Source of the DNA: Clostridium scatologenes
GTDB taxonomy: Bacteria > Bacillota > Clostridia > Clostridiales > Clostridiaceae
Length of the DNA stretch: 64,000 nucleotides
Direction: 5' to 3'
Assembly (NCBI RefSeq): GCF_000968375.1
Contig: NZ_CP009933.1
Coordinates: 5,642,001 to 5,706,000, forward strand
In this document: positions 16,827-26,185 of the stretch, piece after piece
Layout of the letters: the number at the start of each line of letters is the position of its first letter
How positions within the stretch are numbered: position 1 is the stretch's first letter
Made by a program: the position numbers and the translations under genes
Notes under the pieces: generated by a model
What the model saw: only the letters and a program-made list of their open reading frames with translations
The model's database searches: none
Told to the model about the DNA's origin: nothing

Positions 16827-17378
16827 TTAAAAAAAGTTTTTTAATTTATTAAATGGAAAAATTCTTACAATAGCATGTCCTTTTACATCATTTAAGTTGA
16901 TTGGTCCCAATATTCTACTATCAGTGCTGTTGGTTCTATTGTCTCCAAGCACAAATATGCAGCCTTTAGGAACTGTAAACTTTGTTTGAGAAGTAAGAGG
17001 TTGTGTAATTGCTTGAGGATCTAGATAAGGTTCATTAAGTTCTTGATCATTTAAATATACTTTACCATCTTTTAATTCTATTTTATCATTTTCTATACCA
17101 ATGACTCTTTTAATGTAATTAGATCCATTAGCGTCTTTAGAATCAAATACTACTATATCCCCTCTTTTAACTTTTTTCATTTCTGTACTTACTTTTTCAA
17201 TAAACAGAACATCTTTATTATGAAGAGTTGATTGCATAGATGGTCCATCTACATCAACTCTTGCAAAAACATAACTATGAATTAGCAAAGCCATAATTAA
17301 AGCAGTTACTATAACAAATACTAGATCTTTAGCTTCTTTCATAAAATTACTTTTATTCAATTTACCTTCTTTATCCAT
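16827..17378 (-). CDS. lepB: signal peptidase I
   Basis: 183 residues, the usual size for Firmicute SipS-type enzymes. It has one N-terminal membrane helix (about 16-36), the catalytic Ser box DGPSMQSTL, the catalytic Lys box around KRVIGIENDKIELKDG and the conserved GDNRTNSTDSR box. It cleaves signal peptides on the outer face of the membrane. GGGAGTG lies before the ATG. It is monocistronic on the minus strand, next to the broken deacetylase. Confidence 0.95.
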   Translation of the reverse strand: MDKEGKLNKSNFMKEAKDLVFVIVTALIMALLIHSYVFARVDVDGPSMQSTLHNKDVLFIEKVSTEMKKVKRGDIVVFDSKDANGSNYIKRVIGIENDKIELKDGKVYLNDQELNEPYLDPQAITQPLTSQTKFTVPKGCIFVLGDNRTNSTDSRILGPINLNDVKGHAIVRIFPFNKLKNFF

Positions 17379-17595
17379 TTTTTCACTCCCTAATTTGTTA
17401 TTATAATTCTTATAATAACAAAAATATGTGAATTTTTAATTGATTGTTTATGTAATTTTTGTAAATAAGATTTGTTCAATAATTTACATTTCTTTAATAT
17501 TAAGAAAATATTAAGAAACTATAAAGCTTTATTTTAAGATTTACAATATACAATGAATACATAATAAAGTTTAAATAATAAGGAGTGTATATATC

Positions 17596-18111
17596 GTGAA
17601 AAATTCAAAAAGTATGGCAACCTTCTTTGCTATGTTACCAGGAGCAGGACATATGTATTTAGGACTTACAAAACAAGGAATTGAGCTTATGATGCTATTT
17701 TTCTTTACTATTTTTTTAAGTTCTAGTATTGGTTTGGAATTTTTAGGTGTTTTTTTACCAATAATATGGTTCTATAGTATTTTTGATGTAAGATCAAAAG
17801 CTATGAGTGAAGAACCTTTAGTGGATTCAAATTTAAAAATATTTTCTAATATGAAGCATAAGGAAGATTTTTTAGGAAACAGATCTATGGAAAAATATAT
17901 TGGATATTTTTTAATTATTGTAGGCATATTAGCATTAATTAATAATATAATAGTTCCATTAGCAAGTAGCTATATCGATTATTCAGTAATAAGATATATA
18001 AAATGTGTTGGAACATCTGTTTTCTTCATTGTTTTAGGATTATTTCTTTTAAGAAAAAAAAAGGTCTTTTATCTAAAGGCAGGTGAAGAAAAATGCAAGG
18101 AAGAAGAGTAG
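17596..18111 (+). CDS. polytopic membrane protein, TM2/LiaF-like
   Basis: 171 residues, GTG start after AAGGAGTG. The N-terminus (MATFFAMLPGAGHMYLG in part) resembles TM2-like membrane proteins, then hydrophobic helices at about 27-60, 92-115 and 130-153. A basic stretch (RKKKKVFYLK) follows the last helix. It overlaps the next gene by 19 bp, so the two are co-translated. Its function is unknown. Similar pairs occur beside envelope-stress genes. Confidence 0.6.
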   Translation: MKNSKSMATFFAMLPGAGHMYLGLTKQGIELMMLFFFTIFLSSSIGLEFLGVFLPIIWFYSIFDVRSKAMSEEPLVDSNLKIFSNMKHKEDFLGNRSMEKYIGYFLIIVGILALINNIIVPLASSYIDYSVIRYIKCVGTSVFFIVLGLFLLRKKKVFYLKAGEEKCKEEE

Positions 18112-18461
18112 GAACTTTAACGCTAGGTGGAGTATTTATAATTGTTGGGGTACTATACCTTTTAATAAATATTTTTAACTTTCCGATTAATTTTGCTATT
18201 GTTAAGTTTTGGCCATTAGCATTAATATCATTAGGCGTAGAAGTTTTAATTTATAGATACTATTCATCAAAAAGTGATTCTGTAGTAAAGTTTGATATTT
18301 TAAGTATTTTTCTAATAATGGTAGTATTGATATTTTTCTTTGGTCTTTATGCATTCGGTAAATTTAGCACCGAGTTATTAGATCCAGCGTCACCATTATT
18401 TTACAAAAGACATGTTAGTTATATACCTCATATGTTTACAGCATTAAGGTATGTTGTATAG
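18093..18461 (+). CDS. LiaI/LiaF-like transmembrane protein
   Basis: 122 residues with three hydrophobic segments: about 9-30, 35-53 and 69-90. The LGGVFIIVGVLYLLINIF and KFWPLALISLGVEVLIY segments fit the LiaI-LiaF-like transmembrane module of envelope-stress proteins. It overlaps the preceding gene and was probably translated from the same mRNA. The short non-hydrophobic tail suggests a family member without the soluble LiaF domain. Confidence 0.6.
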   Translation: MQGRRVGTLTLGGVFIIVGVLYLLINIFNFPINFAIVKFWPLALISLGVEVLIYRYYSSKSDSVVKFDILSIFLIMVVLIFFFGLYAFGKFSTELLDPASPLFYKRHVSYIPHMFTALRYVV

Positions 18462-18514
18462 GCTTTTGAAATTCTAACATAATAGTTTAAATATACGAAG
18501 GTGGATTGTTGTTT

Positions 18515-18616
18515 ATGAATAATAGGAAAAGTGCTATTGTGCTATTTATTATATGCATAGGAATAGGTATTTTTCTTATAGCAGAATACTTTGTTTCCTT
18601 AGTAAAGTGTCTATAA
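18515..18616 (+). CDS. 33-residue membrane peptide
   Basis: The ATG at 18515 has GAAGGTGG about 11 nt upstream. The product begins MNNRKSAIVLF and is one hydrophobic helix ending in SLVKCL. It lies 53 bp after the LiaF-like gene and before a strong terminator, so it is probably the last gene of that operon. Function unknown. Confidence 0.45.
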   Translation: MNNRKSAIVLFIICIGIGIFLIAEYFVSLVKCL

Positions 18617-18666
18617 AAATGTTGAATTGTATAATTAAATAGTAATTTACAAGTGATTCTTAATAA

Positions 18667-18711
18667 AAAAGTATAATCTTGAATTTTATTTTCAAGATTA
18701 TACTTTTTTTA
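18667..18711. terminator. strong bidirectional terminator
   Basis: A 17-bp stem (AAAGTATAATCTTGAA type, right arm ending at 18704) with a 7-nt loop is flanked by A-run and T-run. It sits between convergent operons ending at 18616 and 18758. Confidence 0.9.
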
Positions 18712-18757
18712 ATTATTCCAATAGTTTTAATAATAATGTAGTATTAAAAAGCTTTAT

Positions 18758-19402
18758 TTATAAATCTTTATTAATGTAAAATTTTATTGAGATAAGTATG
18801 GAAACAAGAAATATTATAGCTGTAATTACAACAATAAAGGTAGTTACTAACCAATCCGGTTGACTATTTAAATAGGTGATAAAATTTATAGGAGCTTTTA
18901 CTATGTTGTTAATTAAAATAGCTGAAAAACCAAAAAATAAACAGAACATAGCTATAAGGAAATATCTTGATTTTTGATATCCAAATTTAAAATAAAATGG
19001 AAAATACAAACAAACAATTAGTGAGATTCCAATGGTAATACTTAAAATGTCTTCTAAATTCATTAGCTTATTCATGTGTATAAAGCCAAGAAAATTTAAT
19101 GGAGTTGTAGAAACAAATGCTAAAAATATTCCCATAAATATAAAAACAAGTGAAGATAAATATTTTGATATAACTAGGATAGTTCTATCTATAGGTAAGC
19201 TATTAAACATTATTTCAGACTTATTTTTATCATCAAAACCACAGGCTCCTAATATAAGCATATATGGAACCATCGTTGGAATCATGGTAAGCGCCATAGA
19301 AGTGTTGGATTTAAAGCAAAAAGCAAAGAAAAAAGCATATAGAACAGAAATAAGTAAATATTTTTTTTGAATAAGAATATCTTTTAAAATTAAATTTAAC
19401 AT
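18758..19402 (-). CDS. ABC-2 type permease of a YtrA-like operon
   Basis: 214 residues with about six hydrophobic helices (for example ISVLYAFFFAFCF and FVVITAIIFLVSILISI). It is the last gene of a GntR-ATPase-permease operon, 2 bp after the ATPase gene. The family corresponds to ABC-2 transporter permeases of about 200-240 residues that often handle cell-wall-active compounds. The substrate is unknown. Confidence 0.8.
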   Translation of the reverse strand: MLNLILKDILIQKKYLLISVLYAFFFAFCFKSNTSMALTMIPTMVPYMLILGACGFDDKNKSEIMFNSLPIDRTILVISKYLSSLVFIFMGIFLAFVSTTPLNFLGFIHMNKLMNLEDILSITIGISLIVCLYFPFYFKFGYQKSRYFLIAMFCLFFGFSAILINNIVKAPINFITYLNSQPDWLVTTFIVVITAIIFLVSILISIKFYINKDL

Positions 19403-19404
19403 TT

Positions 19405-20262
19405 TTATACCCCCTTTACTGTATAAACCATAATATCTTCTAAAGTAGCTTTTTCAATTAAAGCATTATTTTCAAATAGTTTTTTAATATTTTCAGTTTT
19501 ATTGGTTAAAGCTTCAAAGCCAAAGGAATTTTCTCTTATCCCAATAAACTCCTTTTTTGTATCGCTATCTAAAAGGGATTTATCACCTTTTATAATGCTG
19601 TAGTTTTCAAGAATATTATCCTTTGTATCAGAAAATATTATCTTTCCGTTATTTAGAAAAGTTATATAATCTGCAACCTTTTCCAGATCTGTAGTAATAT
19701 GTGTAGAAAAAAGTATTCCTTTATTTTCATCTTGTATTATTGAATAGAGGATATCCAGCATCTCACTTCTGAAAATAGGATCAAGACCAGAAGTAGGTTC
19801 ATCCATAATAATAAATTCTGCACCATGAGAAAGTGCAATAGCAAGAGAATATTTCATTTTCATTCCCTTAGATAATTCTTTGATTTTTTTCTTTATAGGT
19901 AAATTAAAGTCGGATATATATCTATCAAAAGTCTTATTGTCCCAATTTTTATAGAAAGGAGCTATTATATTTTTCATTTCTGTTAAATTTAGTTCTTCAT
20001 AAAAATAATTCTCATCATATACAAAACCTATTCTTTGTTTTATGTCTTTTTCATATTTAATATTATCAAGTCCAAAGATTTTTATTTCACCAGAATTTCT
20101 TTTAATTAAATTCATAATAAGTTTTATAGTAGTACTCTTACCAGCTCCATTTGGACCTATAAAGCCCATAATAAAGCCTTTTTCTAAATTAAAGCTTATA
20201 TTTTCTAATGTAAAACCCTTGTATTCTTTTCTTAAATTTTTAATTTCTAAGATATTACTCAT
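19405..20262 (-). CDS. ABC transporter ATP-binding protein
   Basis: 285 residues. Walker A GPNGAGKST, Q-loop region, signature LSKGMKMK (the degenerate LSGGQ usual for this subfamily), Walker B FIIMDEPTSGLD and the H-loop FSTHI are all present. The C-terminal extension of about 70 residues follows the NBD. It pairs with the permease that starts 2 bp downstream and is regulated by the GntR gene upstream. Confidence 0.92.
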   Translation of the reverse strand: MSNILEIKNLRKEYKGFTLENISFNLEKGFIMGFIGPNGAGKSTTIKLIMNLIKRNSGEIKIFGLDNIKYEKDIKQRIGFVYDENYFYEELNLTEMKNIIAPFYKNWDNKTFDRYISDFNLPIKKKIKELSKGMKMKYSLAIALSHGAEFIIMDEPTSGLDPIFRSEMLDILYSIIQDENKGILFSTHITTDLEKVADYITFLNNGKIIFSDTKDNILENYSIIKGDKSLLDSDTKKEFIGIRENSFGFEALTNKTENIKKLFENNALIEKATLEDIMVYTVKGV

Positions 20263-20297
20263 ATTAACCCTCCATAATTAGTATCATTATAATATAG

Positions 20298-20678
20298 TTA
20301 ATTGCGTGAAGTATCAGATAATATTTCTAGCATTTCTTTTAAATCATTTAATGACAGACCTAAAAGTTTACTTTCTTCAAGGACTTCTAAAAGCTTATCT
20401 TCAATAAGCTTTATTCTTTTCTCTTTTATCAACTCCTTGTTTTGTCCAGCAACATATGAGCCTTTTCCAGGAATAGTTTCAATAAATCCATCCCGTTCCA
20501 GTTCTTCATAGGCTCGTTTTGTAGTAATAACACTTATTTTTAATTCTTGTGCTAGGTTTCTTATAGATGGTAAAGGATCGCCTTCACAAAGAGCACCGTT
20601 AAAAATAAGATTTTTTATTTGTTTCGTAATTTGTTCATATATTGGTTCACCAACTGAGTTTGAAATAATTATATTCAT
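20298..20678 (-). CDS. GntR-family regulator, YtrA type
   Basis: 126 residues. A winged-helix GntR domain (about 10-75: EPIYEQITKQIKNLIF, LPSIRNLAQELKIS, RAYEELERDGFIETIPGKGSYV) and a short helical dimer tail of about 45 residues are characteristic of the YtrA subfamily. It heads an ABC transporter operon and probably represses it until an inducer or envelope stress appears. The promoter at 20732-20760 overlaps inverted repeats suited as its operator. Confidence 0.88.
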   Translation of the reverse strand: MNIIISNSVGEPIYEQITKQIKNLIFNGALCEGDPLPSIRNLAQELKISVITTKRAYEELERDGFIETIPGKGSYVAGQNKELIKEKRIKLIEDKLLEVLEESKLLGLSLNDLKEMLEILSDTSRN

Positions 20679-20712
20679 AGTAAAATTCTCCTTGCAAAAG
20701 AGTGTGCATATA

Positions 20713-20760
20713 TAATATACTGTGTATAAACAGTATATACAGTTATAACAGTTATGTCAA
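20713..20760 (-). promoter_or_regulatory. promoter with overlapping GntR operator repeats
   Basis: On the minus strand TTGACA (20760-20755), a 17-nt spacer and TATACT (20737-20732) form a consensus promoter. The spacer and -10 are covered by repeated ACTGT/ACAGT units, including ACTGTGTATAAACAGT at 20719-20734 on the + strand. YtrA-type regulators bind such inverted repeats and autoregulate; binding here is inferred. Confidence 0.7.
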
Positions 20761-20849
20761 TATTATTAAAAAATAATTTAATAAATTTGCTAATTTTAAA
20801 ATAAAGCTTTATTATTAGAAAGATATTGATAGAGGAGGAAATAAATAGT

Positions 20850-22502
20850 ATGGGTGGTTATAATAATTTATTAAAACTAAGTAGGTATATTAAAAAATGT
20901 AAATTCAACTTTTTTGCAGGTATAGCGGGAATGATTATTTGCTCAATTATGTATACCCCTGTACCTTATCTAATGGGATATGTAATAGATAAAGTTTTAA
21001 TACCTCATAAAAGTTATATAGAATTATATAAGATTATTGCTGTGCTAATTTTATTACATGTGTTAAGGTATGTAATAAGTATTTTTTCAAAAAGTATTTT
21101 TATAAAAGTTCAAAATTCTGTAGTTAATGAAGTCAGAGTATCTATGATGGATAAAATAATAGATTTGCCCATGAGCTTTCTAGGTAAGAAGGAAAAAGGA
21201 TATATACTTAGCAGGATATCTGAATGTGGAAATATAGGAAGTTTGTTTTCACCTATGTTTATAAATACATTTTTAAGTATTTTTGACTTTATATTTGCAC
21301 TAATTATGATGATTACTTTGAGCTATAAGCTAACCATTATAGTAATAATTATAGTTCCAGTATATTTTTTTACTGTAAGACATTCATCAAATCAATTATC
21401 AGAAAGCACAAAATTGATGTTGGAAACAGGAGCTGTTTTAAGTGGCGAAACTTATGAAGTTTTAAATGGTATAGAAGAAATAAAGATATTGAATGGAAAA
21501 AAGATTCAACTTAGAAAATTTAAGAATAAGTTAAACCAAATGGTGAAAAGTAGTATAAAACAAAGTAAACAAATCTTATTTTTCATGGAGAATATACTTT
21601 TAGTAAATAATTTAGCAGCAGTTCTAATACTATTGTTTTCAGGAATATTTATTTTAAATAATCAATTAACTATAGGAATATATACTGCTTTTATTGCATA
21701 TATGAGTAAAATATTTGCAACTACATCAAGCTTTGCCAGTTTGGGAATGACTGTGAAACCTGTGTGTGTAAGTATTGAAAGAATACAAGAATTTTTAGAA
21801 ATGAAGGACGAAAATACAGAAAAACATGAAATAATAAATGAAAACATAGAGAGTATTTCTATTGAAAACCTAAGTTTTAAATATGATGAAAATGATACAA
21901 ACATAATAGATAAATTAAATTTTAAAATGAATAAAGGTGATAAAGTTCTTATAAAAGGAGAGAATGGAACAGGTAAATCTACATTGATTAAAAATATTTT
22001 AGGATTATATTCTCCAACTGAAGGTGAAATTTTTATAAATGATAAGAAATATTCTCTTATTGATAAAAGAAGTATAAGAAGTAAAATAGGAGTTGTATCT
22101 CAAAATGTATTTTTGTTTAGAGGTAGTATTTTAGATAATATACTATATGGACAAACTAATAAAAGTAAGGAAGATGTAGTATCCCTAATCAAAAAATATA
22201 ATTTAGAAAAATATATTCAGGGCTTTGAAAATGGTATGGAAACTGAAATCAATCAAAATGGAGTTGGAATATCAGGAGGACAAACTCAAATCATTGCTTT
22301 CTTAAGAGCAACCATTGCAAAAAAAGATATAATTATTTTAGATGAAGGAACAAGCAATATGGATACTGAAACTAGAAAAATTATTCTTAAGATACTTAGT
22401 GAAAGGGATATATGTAATATTTTAATGATTATTTCTCATCAAGAAGATGGAATGGAGTTTATTAATAAAACGCTATATTTGAAGAAAACAAATGACAATT
22501 AG
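20850..22502 (+). CDS. ABC exporter, fused membrane and ATPase domains
   Basis: 550 residues from the ATG at 20850 (AGAGGAGG upstream; an in-frame TTG at 20826 precedes the RBS). N-terminal six-helix ABC transmembrane domain (about 20-300), then an NBD with Walker A GENGTGKST, Q-loop VVSQNV, signature ISGGQTQI, Walker B IIILDEGTSNMD and an H-loop ISHQ. This is the MsbA/LmrA-type half-transporter layout. The Gly-Thr in the Walker A and EGTS at the Walker B are common in bacteriocin or multidrug exporters. Substrate unknown. It is divergent from the GntR operon. Confidence 0.88.
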   Translation: MGGYNNLLKLSRYIKKCKFNFFAGIAGMIICSIMYTPVPYLMGYVIDKVLIPHKSYIELYKIIAVLILLHVLRYVISIFSKSIFIKVQNSVVNEVRVSMMDKIIDLPMSFLGKKEKGYILSRISECGNIGSLFSPMFINTFLSIFDFIFALIMMITLSYKLTIIVIIIVPVYFFTVRHSSNQLSESTKLMLETGAVLSGETYEVLNGIEEIKILNGKKIQLRKFKNKLNQMVKSSIKQSKQILFFMENILLVNNLAAVLILLFSGIFILNNQLTIGIYTAFIAYMSKIFATTSSFASLGMTVKPVCVSIERIQEFLEMKDENTEKHEIINENIESISIENLSFKYDENDTNIIDKLNFKMNKGDKVLIKGENGTGKSTLIKNILGLYSPTEGEIFINDKKYSLIDKRSIRSKIGVVSQNVFLFRGSILDNILYGQTNKSKEDVVSLIKKYNLEKYIQGFENGMETEINQNGVGISGGQTQIIAFLRATIAKKDIIILDEGTSNMDTETRKIILKILSERDICNILMIISHQEDGMEFINKTLYLKKTNDN

Positions 22503-22510
22503 TTTTACAA

Positions 22511-22890
22511 TATAAGTACATTGCGACATAAGTTGCAGTAGAAGTCTGGATTCTAACTTTTATTTCATGATATATGATAAGTGTGTAATCACGGCTAAAT
22601 GTTTTAAGAAGAGATCCAAAATCTATGATTTTGTGCGAATCGCTTACTCCTCTGAGGAAACGAAGAGGAGTTTCTGATTTATTCTAAAGCACGAAAATTT
22701 TGAGCTAAGAATAATACTAAAACAATTTAGCCAATGCAATGACACCGTTGTCATATATCGCTGCATAAAAGTTAAAATTCAAACTAATAACTTCAAGTGT
22801 ACACATTTAATTATATTGTTATAGATAATTTTAGTAGATCAAAATTGTATTAAATTCTAAATTATAACGCTTAAAAATTAAGGCGGAGCC
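22511..22890 (+). repeat. palindromic dispersed repeat, copy A
   Basis: About 380 bp starting 9 bp after the ABC exporter stop. Its outer parts match copies B and C, including a shared TAAGAATAATACTAAAACA tract and an end around AAGTGTACAC. The outer arms pair imperfectly. The centre differs from B and C and carries its own ACTCCTCT/AGAGGAGT hairpin near 22640-22670. Least well conserved of the three copies. Confidence 0.75.
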
Positions 22891-22911
22891 TTATGATGTG
22901 TGTAAATGTCA

Positions 22912-22959
22912 AAATCAAAAACTGATATTATTTTCAATAATGGTATCAGTTTTTGATTT
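22912..22959. terminator. strong hairpin after repeat A
   Basis: AAATCAAAAACTGATA (22912-22927) is exactly complementary to TATCAGTTTTTGATTT (22944-22959), with an inner ATT/AAT pairing. It looks like a bidirectional terminator with internal T/A runs. Confidence 0.7.
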
Positions 22960-23151
22960 ACATATTTATGATTAGGGGAGAATACTTCATCAACCTTACT
23001 GCTAATAAGAACAGTAAATAATATTTAGTAACAATATTTTTATCATTCTTCTATTATTCTTAAGTATTAGATTTTACCTTAATAATACATCAAAGTAAAA
23101 AATAGGTGTATACTTATCTTGGATAATTTTAATATAGGAGATGAATATTGT

Positions 23152-24207
23152 ATGACGAAAAATAGAATTAGAAAAATTATTGTAACTGTTATTTTTTTAC
23201 CTTTATTTTTAGCTATGTCATCTAGTTTAGTTAGAGCAGATGAAGGTCGACAACTACATAGGATAAGCGGTATGGATAGATATGAAACAGCTTATAGTGT
23301 TGCAATAAGGAATTGGACAACAAGTGAAAATGTAGTATTGGTATCAGGAGAAGGCTATGCAGATACAGTTAATGCTTCAGTGTTAGCTAAAAAATTGGAT
23401 GCACCAATAATTCTTACAACACAAGATATATTAAGTTCAAATACTCAAATGGCACTTAATATATTGAGAACAAAGAATATATATATTATTGGTGGAAATG
23501 CTTCAGTTTCTCAAGGAATAAGAGATAAATTGAAAGCTAAATATAATTTAATAGAATTAGGTGGAGATACTAGATATGAAACTAATCTTAAAGTAGCTAA
23601 TGAATTGATCAAATTAGGAACTAGTGCGGAAGATATTTTAGTTGTTGGAGGAGAAGGATTCTCAGATGCTCTTTCAATAGCACCAATAGCAGCTATAAAA
23701 GGAAAAATACTATTATTGGTCAATAACAATAGTGTTTCAATTCAACCAATAATTGATTTTGTAAAGAATAATAATTCAAAGGTTACAGTTGTTGGAACTA
23801 AAAATGTAATAAGTGATGACATTTTTAAAGTACTTGGTGGAACTACAAGAATAGATGGTGGAGCAAACAGGTTTGATACCAATTTAAAGATATTGGATAC
23901 ATTCAAAAGTGAATTGAATTTTAATAAAATATATATTTCAAGTGCTACACCATCAGAGCCAGATAATATGTATGCAGATGCACTTGTGGCTGCAGCTTTA
24001 GCTGGAAAATATTCATCACCATTAGTATTAGTGGATAAAGAGCCTTCATCAGATCTACGCGATTCCAATGCGACAGATAATGCTATAAATTACATTGAAA
24101 ATAACGCTATACCAACTTCTGAGTTGCTACTAATTGGAGGAGAAAGTGTTATTTCACAAACTACTGAAGATGAAATATATAAATATATTATACCTAGAGC
24201 TTATTAA
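23152..24207 (+). CDS. secreted cell-wall-binding protein, CWB2 repeats only
   Basis: 351 residues from the ATG at 23152 (AGGAG 11 nt upstream). A Sec signal peptide ends around ADEG (about residue 30). The rest is three CWB2 (PF04122-type) repeats, each starting with an R-x-x-G-x-x-RYET/RFDT-like box and containing GGxxxVS motifs (IIGGNASVS, LIGGESVIS). CWB2 triplets bind secondary wall polymers in clostridia. No effector domain is attached, so it may be a structural surface protein. It is convergent with the CWB2-amidase gene. Confidence 0.88.
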   Translation: MTKNRIRKIIVTVIFLPLFLAMSSSLVRADEGRQLHRISGMDRYETAYSVAIRNWTTSENVVLVSGEGYADTVNASVLAKKLDAPIILTTQDILSSNTQMALNILRTKNIYIIGGNASVSQGIRDKLKAKYNLIELGGDTRYETNLKVANELIKLGTSAEDILVVGGEGFSDALSIAPIAAIKGKILLLVNNNSVSIQPIIDFVKNNNSKVTVVGTKNVISDDIFKVLGGTTRIDGGANRFDTNLKILDTFKSELNFNKIYISSATPSEPDNMYADALVAAALAGKYSSPLVLVDKEPSSDLRDSNATDNAINYIENNAIPTSELLLIGGESVISQTTEDEIYKYIIPRAY

Positions 24208-24220
24208 AAACAATTATATG

Positions 24221-24258
24221 TTAAACTCTGGCTAGGATTAAGCTGGAGTTTAATTTTT
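24221..24258 (+). terminator. terminator after the CWB2 protein gene
   Basis: TTAAACTC (24221-24228) pairs with GAGTTTAA (24246-24253), with an inner GCT/AGC pairing, followed by TTTTTAT. Confidence 0.8.
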
Positions 24259-24353
24259 ATATTAAATATATTTATAATCTGAAAAAGTTTATCTGGTATA
24301 TAATTTATTGAAAAGAAAATTATAATCATCATTAGGAGTGTACATTTACTACA

Positions 24354-24460
24354 CAACTTTTTAGGTGGAGAGAGCTTTGAATTTTAGGTATTAGACCTCC
24401 TTAATAAACGGTTGGCTTTCATCTACCATAAATTCAATGCGGATTCCACCTAAAAAGTTG
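24354..24460. repeat. 107-bp palindromic element between convergent CWB2 genes
   Basis: Perfect 16-bp outer arms CAACTTTTTAGGTGGA and TCCACCTAAAAAGTTG, with inner arms TTGAATTT/AAATTCAA. The CGCATAGTACTT sequence just after it resembles GTGCATAGTACTT at 27488-27500, suggesting a related relic there. It ends 14 bp before the amidase stop codon. Confidence 0.8.
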
Positions 24461-24473
24461 CGTCGCATAGTAC

Positions 24474-25997
24474 TTAGTGATTTACTACTTTTAGTATTCC
24501 TGTTGCTACAGCTTGTGCAGCCTTATTTTGAAAACTATCATCATTTAAGAGCTTTTCTTCAGTAGGATTGCTTATAAATGCAATTTCTGCTAATACTGCT
24601 GGAGCATTAGTATTTTTCAAAACATAATAACCTGCTGTTTTTATTCCTCTATCTTGTAAACCTATAGCATTAGCTAATTCTTGTTGTATTGATTGTGCTA
24701 ATTTTTGACCTTCAGGACTACCTGATAGATAATATGTTTCTGTTCCATTGGCACTTGAAGCATCAGCACTATTAGAATGGATACATACAAAATATTGGAC
24801 ATTAGCATTATTTGCTATATCACATCGTGCTTGGAGGTCTTGACCTACGTCTGAAGGCCATGATACATCATCACTTGTTCTAGTGTATATAACATCTATA
24901 CCATTATCTTGAAGAATTTTTCCGATTTTTAACGTTATAGCTAAGTTAACATTTTTTTCAAGCACTCCTGTAGGACCAACTGCACCAGAATCATAACCTC
25001 CATGACCTGGATCTAAAGCTATTTTTATTGATCCACTTCCAGTTATTAGTCTATTTACTAATAAATCTGAAATTACACCAGTCCCACCTAATATATTTAT
25101 AGTTGATATATTACTTAATTTAGTTTTAATTATAGAATTTTTAGTGTTATATGAATTGCTTACTAAAACAACTGGCGATGATTTTTTTGCAGCAGCAGCA
25201 GAACCTGATAATGCATCTGCAAAATTTTCTCCATTAGCTATGTATACATTATCAAAAACTACGGTATCTGAAAATTCATTAATAACTACTAAGTTAGTAG
25301 CATATCGGTCAATTCCACTTAATCTTTTGCTATTCTTAAAATTAATACTAGTATTACTGACAGCCCCCTCACCGCCAATAATATAAGCCATGCTTATGTT
25401 GTTTTTTTCAATAAAGTTTTTAACGCTATTAGGCAATATATCCTTAGTGGTAAGAAGTATAGGCATTTGTTTTGCAGCTGCAATAGGAGCTGCCGATATT
25501 CCATCAGGAAAATTTTCACCAGAAGCAATAAAAATACCATTATTTATTCCTATAAGTTCTGCTATTTTTACACTAGTTTCATATCTATCTTGGCCGTATA
25601 ATCTAGTAGAACTTATATTGAGATTGTCTAATTGTTTATTAATATTTTCAGATATTACTCCAGTTCCCCCTATTATAAATGCATTTTTTGCATTTAGTCT
25701 TTTAATTTCCTGTAATACATTACTACTTATACTATTTTTTGTTGTTAATAAAATAGGTGCATTGTATTTTTTTGATAGTGGTGCTGCACTTAAAGCATCT
25801 GGAAAGTCTTCACCTGAAGTTAGTACAATATAATCTGATTTGTCCCAATTATTTTGAGAAACCTTTACTGATGTTTCATACCTGTCTGCACCACCAAGTC
25901 TTTGAGTTGAAGCATTAGCTGATACCTTCATGGAAGTGCCAAAAAATATAAATAAGAAACATGCTAAAACTACTAAAAAATTTTTTTTTGAAAACAT
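24474..25997 (-). CDS. CWB2-anchored N-acetylmuramoyl-L-alanine amidase
   Basis: 507 residues. Signal peptide (about 1-28), three CWB2 repeats (about 32-320) and a C-terminal Amidase_3 domain (about 328-507). Zinc and catalytic residues are visible: DPGHGG, the Glu in VLEKNVNL, the His in CIHSN and the catalytic Glu in LAEIAFISN. It cleaves the bond between muramic acid and the stem peptide during wall turnover, held at the wall by CWB2. Same architecture as clostridial CwlV-like autolysins. Monocistronic. Confidence 0.93.
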   Translation of the reverse strand: MFSKKNFLVVLACFLFIFFGTSMKVSANASTQRLGGADRYETSVKVSQNNWDKSDYIVLTSGEDFPDALSAAPLSKKYNAPILLTTKNSISSNVLQEIKRLNAKNAFIIGGTGVISENINKQLDNLNISSTRLYGQDRYETSVKIAELIGINNGIFIASGENFPDGISAAPIAAAKQMPILLTTKDILPNSVKNFIEKNNISMAYIIGGEGAVSNTSINFKNSKRLSGIDRYATNLVVINEFSDTVVFDNVYIANGENFADALSGSAAAAKKSSPVVLVSNSYNTKNSIIKTKLSNISTINILGGTGVISDLLVNRLITGSGSIKIALDPGHGGYDSGAVGPTGVLEKNVNLAITLKIGKILQDNGIDVIYTRTSDDVSWPSDVGQDLQARCDIANNANVQYFVCIHSNSADASSANGTETYYLSGSPEGQKLAQSIQQELANAIGLQDRGIKTAGYYVLKNTNAPAVLAEIAFISNPTEEKLLNDDSFQNKAAQAVATGILKVVNH

Positions 25998-26185
25998 CTA
26001 CCCTCACCCCTTATACTGTTCTAGTTTTTATTTTAACATATATTTTTATATTATTGTTATGGCATTTAATGGACGTAATGTTTATAATTATAAATGAATA
26101 GTATCAGTAGACCTTTACAAAAAAATTTCATTATAATATATTAAAATAAACATTAAATTGAACATAATAAGGAGAGTATATTCAT

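Noticed and set aside
25390..25833. 147-residue ORF opposite the CWB2-amidase gene
   Set aside because: Shadow of the repeated CWB2 coding sequence; no RBS or recognisable domain.
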